Assembly (NCBI RefSeq): GCF_029087225.1
Contig: NZ_JARFJD010000007.1
Coordinates: 1-64,000 of the forward strand
Length of the DNA: 64,000 bases
Source of the DNA: Limnobacter olei
Lineage (GTDB): Bacteria; Pseudomonadota; Gammaproteobacteria; Burkholderiales; Burkholderiaceae_B
Direction of reading: 5' to 3'
Under the pieces are notes generated by a model that was not told where the DNA came from, did not search any database, and saw nothing but the letters and a program-made list of their open reading frames with translations. Positions 33,106 through 41,230 of this stretch are shown piece by piece. The position numbers and the translations under genes are program-made. The stretch's first letter is position 1, and each line of letters begins with the position of its first letter.

Positions 33106-34584
33106 TTAAAATTTTTGAATCAAGCTAAAGGAAACGAAGTCAGCGTCGAGGTCTGCAATACCCTTAAATTCACCGCCTGACACTTCACGGGGAGTAACCT
33201 GATCGTTGTTGCCTACTGCACTGGCATCAACATCGATAATGCCGTACGCCACAGAAACTGTGGTGTCGCGGCTGGGTGTGAAGCTTGCACCTACACCGTA
33301 GAATCGGCGGTCGTTGTCGGGCAGAATTGGAATGCGAAGGTCGTCGCCCACCACGCCGTTTTCCATACCGTAGCCCGCATGCACGGTTAGTCGTTTAAAT
33401 GCTTTGTAGTTCAGGCCAACTCGATAGGCGTGCGCCACTTTAAAATCCTGAGGCACGTCCTCAATCAAACGCCCGTTACTCACACGTTCATAGCGCAGGA
33501 AAGTTTCGGTGTAATCCTGATAGGTGTAAGTGGCCATTAGATCGAGTTTCGGGCTGTAATGGTGGAACAGCGAAATACGGAACTCATCCGGGAAAATCAC
33601 GCTTTGGCGCGCTTGCTGGTTTGGCTCAAGATCACCTGCAGCCTGTGGGCCATTAATGCCGAGAATTGGACCGGTCGCTGTAACTAAACCACCGTTAAGA
33701 AACTCTCGAAAAGCCGCTGTGTCTGCATTTTCATTGATGGTCAACTCACCCTGATTGCCGTTGAATCGGGTTTTGGGGCGATAGGACGCACCAATTCGGG
33801 TGCGATCTGTGGGTTCCCAAAGCAGGCCAGCCTGCGCGTTAAATGCCCAGCCAAATATACGCAGCTTTGCATCGGTTTCACCCGGAATGGGTGGCGCAAG
33901 CCCGGCAGCCGCAGCTCCATCCAGTGCAGCAGTTGTTCCAGGAGGCCCCAGCTTGCTCACCGCATCGCGGAAATTCACACGCAGTTTGATCGACTGAAAA
34001 TAGCGTTCATAGGAGCCGTTGGCACCAATCGACAAGGTGGGCGTTAGCTTGTAGCCAAAGCCCAAATTCAAACGTGTCACCTTCAAATCACTCTCGCGGC
34101 CAGAACCACGGCCTGGGTAATCCTCGCGATAACGGGTTAACAAACCATGAGACCCGGATGCACTAAAACCCACTACCAGCTTGGGGCTGACCGGAATAGC
34201 CACAAAAAGGCCCGGAATAAACAGGGCTGAGTCATAGCCGTCTTTTCTGGAAAAGAACTCACCCTTAGAGCCCTGGCGTCCATCGTCGGTTGGGGGGCCA
34301 TCGTTGTCCTGAGTCGAGGTGTAATCGTTGTCGAAGGTGGCAATACTGGCCACGTTCAACACCTCGATCCGCTTGAATCGAGTCAAAGCAGCTGGGTTGA
34401 AGAAGATTACCGACGCATCCGAGGCTTCAGCAGCCTGGCCTGCACCCGCAGTGGCAATGCCCATGGTGCTCTGGTTGTCGTTGGCTGTACCACCTGCGTA
34501 AGCTTGCTGGCTAAGCGAAAATGCCGTGATTGAAAACGCCACGGCACAGGCTCTCCGAAGAGAGCTTTGCTGCAAAAACACCAT
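33106..34584 (-). CDS. FadL-family outer membrane channel
   Basis: The 492-residue protein has a signal peptide (to AYAGGT) and the FadL start: a mature N-terminus leading into STMGIATAGAGQAAEASDASVIFFNPAAL with the NPA motif, then a long beta-barrel ending in FSLIQKF with the usual C-terminal aromatic residue. FadL channels let hydrophobic compounds such as fatty acids or aromatics cross the outer membrane. It is monocistronic with its own terminator. Nearby sulfatase, hydrolase and SDR genes suggest it may import their hydrophobic substrates. Confidence 0.92.
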   Translation of the reverse strand: MVFLQQSSLRRACAVAFSITAFSLSQQAYAGGTANDNQSTMGIATAGAGQAAEASDASVIFFNPAALTRFKRIEVLNVASIATFDNDYTSTQDNDGPPTDDGRQGSKGEFFSRKDGYDSALFIPGLFVAIPVSPKLVVGFSASGSHGLLTRYREDYPGRGSGRESDLKVTRLNLGFGYKLTPTLSIGANGSYERYFQSIKLRVNFRDAVSKLGPPGTTAALDGAAAAGLAPPIPGETDAKLRIFGWAFNAQAGLLWEPTDRTRIGASYRPKTRFNGNQGELTINENADTAAFREFLNGGLVTATGPILGINGPQAAGDLEPNQQARQSVIFPDEFRISLFHHYSPKLDLMATYTYQDYTETFLRYERVSNGRLIEDVPQDFKVAHAYRVGLNYKAFKRLTVHAGYGMENGVVGDDLRIPILPDNDRRFYGVGASFTPSRDTTVSVAYGIIDVDASAVGNNDQVTPREVSGGEFKGIADLDADFVSFSLIQKF

Positions 34585-34786
34585 TGGTCTGTCTCCTGGC
34601 TCCGACGTGCCGGGTCGCTGTGCGCCCGACTTTAAGTGTCGTGAGTTTTGTGCTGGTTGTTTGTAAAGTTTTACCGGGTCTACTCACCGAATAATACTTG
34701 AGTAAAGACCCTATGTTTACAACGATTAACATTGATACAGACGGAAATGTAACCCAGATTCAATCAATCGTTCAAATATTTTTTTA

Positions 34787-35617
34787 TCAAACCAGCGAAA
34801 GTCGTTCCTTCCACAACTTCATGGGCGCGTCCATATTGGCCTGCATGGGGTGAAAGCCCGGTTTGTAAAATTTCAACAAATCGGGAATCATTTTGCGGAA
34901 AATCCCTCTGCGACCGAAATACAGATCGGTGAATTTCAACCAGGATTTCACGTTGTAAAGCTCGCCGTCCTGTTTCATGCAGCTCAACATGGCCGCCAGT
35001 ACCACGGGGCCAATGCCAATCGACACAATTGTCATGGCGATTGCGCGCTGTGCATATGTGCCGCCCACAGCTTTGTGGGTGTCGAAGGCCACGGCACGGT
35101 GCTCGCTTTCTTCCATGGCGTGCCAGTAAATCAGGTTTTTAATCGTGGGGTCTACAATCATTTGATGAAAGCTTTCGCTTTTCATCAGGTGTTCCGCCAT
35201 GACCGCTGTGTAGTGCTCAACTGCTGTGGTGCCCGCCAAGCGTGCTTTCACTGACAATAAGCTGTTCAGCCGTTTGCGTGCCCAGCGCGTGCGGGCATCC
35301 CAGCCATTGACGTTAATACCCTGGCGTTTCAGTTCCGCGTTGGCCTCAAGGTGTTCCTTGCCGTGCATGGCTTCCTGGCCAATAAACGCGCTGATTTCCC
35401 GCAAAAGGGTTTCGTCTTTCACCCATTTTTTTGCGTCCCGCACGGAATCTACAAAAAACTGCTCCCCTTCGGGAAAGTAGGCCTGAAAGGCTGTCCACAC
35501 ATGGCTGCTGGCCGGGTCATTGTTGACAAAATGGCGATTGATATTGGAGAAATCAAAATCCATTCGACGAACCGGAAAACTCGAACCTTTCTGGTGAATA
35601 GAAACAGGTGCGCGCAT
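34787..35617 (-). CDS. PF10118-type 'metal-dependent hydrolase', possibly a di-iron helical protein
   Basis: The 276-residue protein matches my memory of the 'predicted metal-dependent hydrolase' family PF10118. It is mainly helical and shows E-A-M-H-G-K-E-H, then VEHYTAVMAEH, then HAMEESEHRAVAFD. Paired Glu and E-x-x-H motifs on helices are what ferritin-like di-iron enzymes look like, so an oxygenase-type activity is possible; this is inference. A hydrophobic stretch near 187-206 may touch the membrane. ATG 35617 follows GGAGG. Two palindromes lie upstream (35641-35686). Confidence 0.75.
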   Translation of the reverse strand: MRAPVSIHQKGSSFPVRRMDFDFSNINRHFVNNDPASSHVWTAFQAYFPEGEQFFVDSVRDAKKWVKDETLLREISAFIGQEAMHGKEHLEANAELKRQGINVNGWDARTRWARKRLNSLLSVKARLAGTTAVEHYTAVMAEHLMKSESFHQMIVDPTIKNLIYWHAMEESEHRAVAFDTHKAVGGTYAQRAIAMTIVSIGIGPVVLAAMLSCMKQDGELYNVKSWLKFTDLYFGRRGIFRKMIPDLLKFYKPGFHPMQANMDAPMKLWKERLSLV

Positions 35618-35640
35618 AACAGCCTCCACAGAGCCTTGTA

Positions 35641-35686
35641 CATCATTACCATCAATGATGTTGACAGTTATTGATGTAATATTACA
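35641..35686. promoter_or_regulatory. Two palindromic sites upstream of the PF10118-type gene
   Basis: CATCATT-N6-AATGATG (35641-35660) and the perfect 12-bp palindrome TGTAATATTACA (35675-35686) lie 24-69 bp before the start at 35617. They look like operators. The nearest regulator gene is the PaaX-like one at 35728. Confidence 0.55.
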
Positions 35687-35727
35687 GATGTGGAATTAAA
35701 AGTAAAGCAGTGTAATGAAATGCTTTT

Positions 35728-36537
35728 TTAGATCACTTCTTCGTCTTTCAAAATGCGCAGTTGCAACTCGCGCCACACCCGTGTGCCTGTTTCATCAAAG
35801 CGCAGCACACTCTCAAAGAATTGTTGCCGTGCAGCAGCGTTAATCCATTCTGCTGGAAGCAGGGGATCGCGGCGCACTTCGTAAATGGCCTGGCTACCCA
35901 CCAGGTAGGCGTCCCGGGCAGCTTTTTCAAGTTTCATACGGGAATAGCCTTGCATCCAATTGTTCAGCTTCTTGGTGTGGCTTAAATAAAGTTTCTCTAG
36001 CTTTCGAATGTCCCAAAGTTTTTGAATCAAGCTGGTTTGCGCCGCGCAGGCTGGCGTCATTTCAAAAGCAAGCACAGTTTTTTCGACGCCTTGCGCCAGC
36101 AGTTTTTCTTGAATGCCAGCCAGGCCCAGGTTTAAGTTGGCAGGGCGTAAAAACAGGCCTTGCTCGAATTCCCGAAAACCCAATAATGCCAAGGCCTTCT
36201 CGCGAAGCTGCAACTGCTTGCGATTGCTGCGCCCCAGGTGGGCTGTAAACACGGCATAAAAATTGCCGTTCCAGGCGCAGGTGGCGGTTAGCCGGTTGTT
36301 CCACCCTTGAATGTCTTGCCCAGTAAAGGCAGCCTGTTTACCCAAGGTGTAAATACCGCGGCCAGCAGATTTCAACTGACCCTCAGCAGCCAGGCGGGCC
36401 ATGGCCACGCGTGCACTGTTTTCGGAAACGCCAAACAGGCTGCAAGCCAGCACAATGTGGGCAGCCTTTACTTGGCGGCCTTTGCCAGCCAACATCAAGC
36501 CAAGAATTAATTGTTTTGGGGAAGCGTTTGTTTTCAC
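35728..36537 (-). CDS. PaaX-like transcriptional regulator
   Basis: The 269-residue protein resembles the PaaX family: an N-terminal winged helix with CSLFGVSENSARVAMARLAAEGQLKSAGRGIY (about 32-63), a middle domain with GFREFEQGLFLRPANL, and a helical C-terminal domain with AYLVGSQAIYEVRRDPLLP. PaaX senses phenylacetyl-CoA; relatives sense other acyl-CoAs. The start is GTG 36537. It diverges from the alpha/beta hydrolase-SDR-hydrolase unit at 36693 and lies just upstream of the PF10118-type gene. It may control either. Confidence 0.7.
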   Translation of the reverse strand: MKTNASPKQLILGLMLAGKGRQVKAAHIVLACSLFGVSENSARVAMARLAAEGQLKSAGRGIYTLGKQAAFTGQDIQGWNNRLTATCAWNGNFYAVFTAHLGRSNRKQLQLREKALALLGFREFEQGLFLRPANLNLGLAGIQEKLLAQGVEKTVLAFEMTPACAAQTSLIQKLWDIRKLEKLYLSHTKKLNNWMQGYSRMKLEKAARDAYLVGSQAIYEVRRDPLLPAEWINAAARQQFFESVLRFDETGTRVWRELQLRILKDEEVI

Positions 36538-36692
36538 GGGATTTTTTAATAAATTGGAGGTAATAGTCTAACTTGTTGCGGGGCAGGGTGGTTGGGTTGC
36601 TCTGCTGCCTGCTGCAAATTCGCTATATTGAAGAAAAATAACAAAAACAGCGTAAATTGCTTTGCGCTGTAACATTCGGAGACTCTGTACTC

Positions 36693-37604
36693 ATGAACCC
36701 GATCCAGTTTGTAGCCGAGAAAGCTGTTCGTGCAACACTGCGCACCACCTTCAAAACGCCCGGTAAACTTCCAATTCCGCTCAGTTGGCTGGCGGCCACC
36801 ATGAACGCGGGTGCACCATTGTTCAAGGTCCGGCCCGATGCCCGCGTTGAATACCTGGAATTGGGCACTTGCATGTGCGCACTCGTTCGCCCGGCCAATG
36901 CGCACACTGACCAGGTGTTGTTGCACATGCACGGAGGCGCCTTTTTTGCTGGCTCGCTTGAAACCCATTTGCCCTTGGCCAGTGAGCTAGCTGTACGTTG
37001 TAACGCGCGTGTTTTCCTGATTGATTACAGGCTGGCACCAAAAGACCCCTACCCAGCCGCTCTTGAAGATGGCATGGCTGCCTATCAGGCCTTGCTCGAT
37101 CTTGATGTGAATCCCAATGACATTACCCTGGTTGGGGACTCCGCTGGCGCTGCACATATTTTGTCAATGGCCATTTACGCGCGCAACGAAGGCTTGCCTC
37201 TGCCAGCTGGTTTGGTGATGATTTCGCCGTTCGTCGACCTGACATTGACTGCTGCCTCCATTCAAGGCAAGGCCAAGGACGATCCCATGTTGAGCGTGGT
37301 GCCATTGCAGCGTGGGGTAACAGCATATTGTGGCGAAGTGCTACCGGCCGACCCCAAGGTGTCGCCTGTATTTGCCGATCTTGAAGAATTGCCGCCCATG
37401 TATATTCAAGTGGGAAGCGATGAAATTTTGCTGGATGACGCATTATTGCTTGAGCAGCGCGCCAAAGCTGCTGGCGTGCAAGTAAGCTGCACTGTGCATG
37501 AAGGCATGTGGCACAACTTTCAAATGTTCAATGCCTTTGTTGAAAAAGCCGACAAGGCTTTGTGGGCAATCGCCGATTTTGTTAGAAGAGGGGAACAGGA
37601 ATGA
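36693..37604 (+). CDS. Alpha/beta hydrolase of the hormone-sensitive-lipase type
   Basis: The 303-residue esterase has the oxyanion motif LHMHGGAFFAGS at about 77-88 and the nucleophile motif GDSAGA near 149-154. Then come the acid region (VGSDEILLDD) and the catalytic His in GMWHNFQMF. The short HSL-like core is typical for carboxylesterases acting on short or medium acyl esters. No signal peptide is visible. ATG 36693 lies 11 bp after GGAG; a TTG at 36657 is less likely. The next gene overlaps its stop by 4 bp. Confidence 0.88.
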   Translation: MNPIQFVAEKAVRATLRTTFKTPGKLPIPLSWLAATMNAGAPLFKVRPDARVEYLELGTCMCALVRPANAHTDQVLLHMHGGAFFAGSLETHLPLASELAVRCNARVFLIDYRLAPKDPYPAALEDGMAAYQALLDLDVNPNDITLVGDSAGAAHILSMAIYARNEGLPLPAGLVMISPFVDLTLTAASIQGKAKDDPMLSVVPLQRGVTAYCGEVLPADPKVSPVFADLEELPPMYIQVGSDEILLDDALLLEQRAKAAGVQVSCTVHEGMWHNFQMFNAFVEKADKALWAIADFVRRGEQE

Positions 37605-38380
37605 AGCAATGGGCATTGGTAACAGGTGCATCGTCGGGTATTGGTTTGCATTTGGCAGAGTGTTTTGCGAAGGATGGAATTTCTTTGGTGTTGAGTGCAC
37701 GCAATGAAGCCAAGCTTGCAGAGCTGGCCGCCGACTACATGGGCAAGTACAAGGTCGATGTGATCGTAATTGGTTCGGATCTTTCCAAGCCCAATGCAGC
37801 CAGCGAGCTGGTTGCCAAAGTGAAAGCGCACAGCATTGAGCTAAGTTACCTCGTCAACAATGCTGGTGTGGGCACCTACGGTTTATTTAAAGACACGCCA
37901 GTCGAGGACACCACCAGCATGCTGCGCCTGAATATGGAAGCACTCACTGTACTTTGTAGCGGCTTTATGCCCGATCTTCTGAAAACCCGTGGAAAAATTT
38001 TGAACGTGGCGTCAACTGCTGCATTTCAACCAGGCCCTTACATGGCGGCTTACTATGCCACCAAGGCTTATGTGCTCAGCTTCAGTGAAGCCCTGGCCGA
38101 AGAGTTGGCAGACAGCGGTGTTGCCGTGTGTACCCTGTGCCCTGGTCCCACTGCGTCGGGATTCCAGGCCGAAGCGAACATGCAGAAATCGGCCTTGGTT
38201 CAAGGCAAGCGCATGCCCAGTTCAGAAGATGTTGCAGTGAAAGGCTATGCAGCAATGAAGCGAAATCAGCGTGTTTACATTCACGGTGCACTGAACTGGA
38301 CCATGGCTCAAAGCATTCGTTTCACGCCACGCAGCTGGGCCACTAAAGTGGTTAAATTAATCTCCAAGCCTGTGGCTTGA
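37601..38380 (+). CDS. Short-chain dehydrogenase/reductase
   Basis: The 259-residue SDR has TGASSGIG at 7-14, NNAGVGTYG near 86-94, the active-site serine in VASTAAFQ and Y-Y-A-T-K near 151-155. SARNEAKLAELA after the second strand suggests NADP(H). LCPGPTASGFQ follows the catalytic block as in DltE-like SDRs. It overlaps the esterase gene by 4 bp and forms a three-gene unit with it and the next hydrolase. Confidence 0.92.
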   Translation: MKQWALVTGASSGIGLHLAECFAKDGISLVLSARNEAKLAELAADYMGKYKVDVIVIGSDLSKPNAASELVAKVKAHSIELSYLVNNAGVGTYGLFKDTPVEDTTSMLRLNMEALTVLCSGFMPDLLKTRGKILNVASTAAFQPGPYMAAYYATKAYVLSFSEALAEELADSGVAVCTLCPGPTASGFQAEANMQKSALVQGKRMPSSEDVAVKGYAAMKRNQRVYIHGALNWTMAQSIRFTPRSWATKVVKLISKPVA

Positions 38381-38403
38381 ACGTTACTCCGGGTTGCTGT
38401 GCT

Positions 38404-39246
38404 ATGAAACAGGAAACGCATTTGGTTCCCATGCAGGGTGGCGGCCACGTGGCCTTATATCGCCATAAACCCGCACAGTCAGTGGGCTTGCCAGTGGTGG
38501 TGGCCCACGGTACTTTGTCCAACCAGCTTGCTGTGGAACATTTGGGTATGTTTTTCGCGGAGCAAGGGTTTGATACCTGGCTGTTGGAGTGGGGCGGGCA
38601 CGGGCAAGCCAGGCCTGCGTACCGCCAGCAAAACTTTGAATACCCGGCTTTGAATGATCTACCGGTCGCGATTGACTTTGTTGTTCAACACACAGGCCAC
38701 TCGCAGTTGCATTGGACTTCTCACAGCGGTGGAGGTTTGCTGGCTTTGATGTTGCTTGCCCGGCAACCCGAACGCACTTCACAAATTAAAAGCCTGAGCC
38801 TGATTGGCGCGCAGGTGACAGATGCTGCACCCAATTTGAAAGAAAAAATTCGGGTTGCCGCTTTGGGAGCATTGACCCGCCTGTTTGGCCGAACACCAAG
38901 AAAACTGGTACCCATTGGGCCAGAGGGTGAGCCCACTTTGCTACTGGTGCAGTGGTGCAAATGGAACCTGAGTGGCAAATGGAAAGGGGCAGATGGTTTC
39001 GATTACCTGGCGGCATTGAAGCAAGTCAGCGTGCCTTCATTGGTGATTGCGGGCGGGCGAGACGATGTAGCGCCTCCCAAGGGTTGCAGACGAATTTATG
39101 AGGCTTTGGGTGGTCCCAAAACCTGGCATGAGTGCACCGTGCAGAAGGGGTTCAGCAAAGACTTTTCACACAGCCAGATGATTCGCGGTGAAGCAGCGAA
39201 AACCGAGGTTTTCCCGCTGCTGCACCAATTCATTCAAACCATTTAA
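38404..39246 (+). CDS. Alpha/beta hydrolase
   Basis: The protein has 280 residues from ATG 38404; a TTG at 38377 overlapping the SDR stop would add nine. The fold is shown by VVVAHGTLSNQ (oxyanion region), LLEWGGHGQAR, the nucleophile motif SHSGGG near 103-108, VIAGGRDDVAPP (acid) and a late His in FSHSQM. The protein is cytoplasmic and its substrate unknown. It is last in the hydrolase-SDR-hydrolase unit and converges on the gene at 39250 with 3 bp between stops. Confidence 0.82.
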   Translation: MKQETHLVPMQGGGHVALYRHKPAQSVGLPVVVAHGTLSNQLAVEHLGMFFAEQGFDTWLLEWGGHGQARPAYRQQNFEYPALNDLPVAIDFVVQHTGHSQLHWTSHSGGGLLALMLLARQPERTSQIKSLSLIGAQVTDAAPNLKEKIRVAALGALTRLFGRTPRKLVPIGPEGEPTLLLVQWCKWNLSGKWKGADGFDYLAALKQVSVPSLVIAGGRDDVAPPKGCRRIYEALGGPKTWHECTVQKGFSKDFSHSQMIRGEAAKTEVFPLLHQFIQTI

Positions 39247-39249
39247 AAC

Positions 39250-39933
39250 TTACTTTCTGATCAGAAATTTTTCAAAATGGGCAGCAATGGCCGGGTGACT
39301 TTCAGTTTTGATGTGTGGCGGAAGTTTACGCAGCGTGTGCTTGAACAAGGTGTGTAGCACATTGATTACGCCGTTGATTGTTTTACTGATCACAAAATTG
39401 AAACCCATCAGGTCTTTAGGTGTGTATACCAAAGGCACCAATGCCGTCTCTATGGCTTCAATCAGCAGCTCAACACCTTCTTCAATGCGTGTATCGTCAC
39501 GCTGAGCCAAGGCATTCATTACATCGCTCGCTTTTTCTGCGTATGTTGTAGTGACCGGAATCACGATGTAGGGATATTCTTGGCCAGTCAGGTTCAAAAT
39601 GTGAACCATGTCGTGAAAATGTTGGATCACGGGCGGCACGCGTTTGTTGGCAATAAATTTGATAAGCCAGCCGATGTAATGTTGTGCCTCGCTTTGTACC
39701 TTGTGTATCACCTTCGACGCATCTTGCAGCATTTTGTCGGGTTGGGTTTTGTTCAATTCATCGAGCAGGTGAGTGAAGCAGGTGTCGAGAAGTTGCACAT
39801 AGGTTTGCGCCAGTAGGTCGGCACCCAGCGCTTTGTCTTCATCGCTGATGGGTTTGGACGCTCGCTCGTGTAGTGCCTTCATCTGTATATAAACATCTTC
39901 TTTGATTTGAACCGCAATGTAAGGCTTGTTCAT
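39250..39933 (-). CDS. Conserved-looking protein of unknown function, helical
   Basis: I do not recognise this 227-residue protein. It has no signal peptide or clear membrane helix. It appears mostly helical, with an internal His-rich segment QHFHDMVHILN near 106-116 and a region VPLVYTPKDLMGFNFVISKTING near 165-187. It starts at ATG 39933 and diverges from the Sel1 gene with a 47-bp gap. Codon use is like its neighbours, so it is likely a normal resident gene. Confidence 0.7.
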   Translation of the reverse strand: MNKPYIAVQIKEDVYIQMKALHERASKPISDEDKALGADLLAQTYVQLLDTCFTHLLDELNKTQPDKMLQDASKVIHKVQSEAQHYIGWLIKFIANKRVPPVIQHFHDMVHILNLTGQEYPYIVIPVTTTYAEKASDVMNALAQRDDTRIEEGVELLIEAIETALVPLVYTPKDLMGFNFVISKTINGVINVLHTLFKHTLRKLPPHIKTESHPAIAAHFEKFLIRK

Positions 39934-39980
39934 GTTTCTTCAGTAAGATCTCGATTCACACAGTTTACGTTTAACACGCC

Positions 39981-40877
39981 ATGCAATCCCAGCCCCCAGT
40001 TGAATTCACCGACGAAATCAAATCCCTTTTTGTTGAAAAGAAGTTGGCGCAGGCCCGCCAGCGTTTGCTGGATACATTGAGCAATCAATGGGATGGACAC
40101 TGCAACCTGATCGCCTTTACTTACTTGTACGCTGAAAATCGCAGCGCCGATGATTGCACGCTGGCTTTGGAATGGCTTCAAAAAGGTGTGATGGCCGGAG
40201 AAGTGGACGCCAAGGTGATTCTTGGGCGTTTGCTGGTGTCAGGTGAACTGGGTAGTCAGGATTTTTCTCGTGGCATGGACCTGCTGCAACAAGCAGCGCA
40301 GGCCAAAGTGTTGATGGCCGTGCTGACTTTGGTGCAAATTTACAAGGGTGGGGTTGAAGGGCATCTGGATGCTGATGCGCAACTAACCCTGCAATATTTG
40401 CGGCAAGCCGCTGACCTGGGCGACCCCAATTCCGCTTATCACCTGGCGCTTGAACTTGAACGTGCGACCAGGCCCGATTTTACGCAAGCCTTCAAATATT
40501 TTGACAAGGCCGCTCAAGGCGGCCTGTCGCAGGCCATGCACAATGTGGGTGTGTATTATTTGCATGGCAAAGGCGTTGCAAAGAATGCGGCGCTGGCCAT
40601 GGCTTATCTGACCGAGGCGGCCAAGCTCGGTTCGCCTTTGTCCATGTTGAGCTTGTCTTTGTTGTATCTCGATGGGGTGGAGGTGCAGAAGGATCGAGGA
40701 GTAGCTTTAAGTTGGCTCTACATTTATCAGGTGCTTTTTCCAGAAACCGACATACCAGACCAACTTCAACTGTTGCTTGATGATGTGTCTGCCGAGGAGG
40801 AAAATTTCGCACGCAAGGCTGCCCAGAATTTTGTGAATCATCAACTGAATAAATCTCCTAGCGGAACGCTGCATTAA
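39981..40877 (+). CDS. Sel1-like repeat protein
   Basis: The 298-residue protein is built of Sel1/TPR-like repeats from about residue 55 to 245, about five units, for example AKVILGRLLVSGELG, AMHNVGVYYLHGKGVAKNAALA and SMLSLSLLYLDGVEV. Such solenoids bind other proteins. No signal peptide is visible, so it acts in the cytoplasm; the partner is unknown. Confidence 0.85.
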   Translation: MQSQPPVEFTDEIKSLFVEKKLAQARQRLLDTLSNQWDGHCNLIAFTYLYAENRSADDCTLALEWLQKGVMAGEVDAKVILGRLLVSGELGSQDFSRGMDLLQQAAQAKVLMAVLTLVQIYKGGVEGHLDADAQLTLQYLRQAADLGDPNSAYHLALELERATRPDFTQAFKYFDKAAQGGLSQAMHNVGVYYLHGKGVAKNAALAMAYLTEAAKLGSPLSMLSLSLLYLDGVEVQKDRGVALSWLYIYQVLFPETDIPDQLQLLLDDVSAEEENFARKAAQNFVNHQLNKSPSGTLH

Positions 40878-40928
40878 TCTGCAATACTGCCTGCGGGAGC
40901 TTCCCCATAACCACAAACGAGGACCGCC

Positions 40929-41057
40929 ATGACTGTTTGCCCGATTGCGATTGCTGTTGGTTGTCAAAAATGTCCTGCATTTAAAATTTGTCCTGCCAAG
41001 TCGATTCTGGGTGATCAACCCAAAGCCGGCGAGAAGCAGCCTGAAAAGAAACAGTAA
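40929..41057 (+). CDS. 42-residue cysteine-rich small protein
   Basis: ATG 40929 follows GAGGA at 6 bp and opens a 42-codon frame ending in TAA at 41055. The first half carries four cysteines in the order C4, C12, C15, C21, with GCQKCPAFKICPAKS. The second half is Lys/Glu/Gln-rich. The cysteine layout suggests a metal or Fe-S site. A strong terminator follows (41079-41105). It lies 51 bp after the Sel1 gene and could be co-transcribed with it. It is too short for most gene finders, but start, ribosome site and terminator fit well. Confidence 0.7.
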   Translation: MTVCPIAIAVGCQKCPAFKICPAKSILGDQPKAGEKQPEKKQ

Positions 41058-41078
41058 GTTGCGATACTTTTTCTGAAA

Positions 41079-41105
41079 AACCCCGACCTGGTTCGGGGTT
41101 TTTTT
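41079..41105 (+). terminator. Rho-independent terminator
   Basis: AACCCCGA (41079-41086) and TCGGGGTT (41093-41100) form an 8-bp stem with a 6-nt loop, followed by a run of T. It ends the Sel1 and small-protein transcript. Confidence 0.9.
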
Positions 41106-41230
41106 ATGTCAATAAGTTTCGCAATTTGTTAAAAAGTGTGTCTCAGGCACATTGCTTGCATACTAAACTGACCACTCGCCATTGCAGCACCAATTCGGCG
41201 CATCGCTTTTCACAACAAGGAGAACAATGC

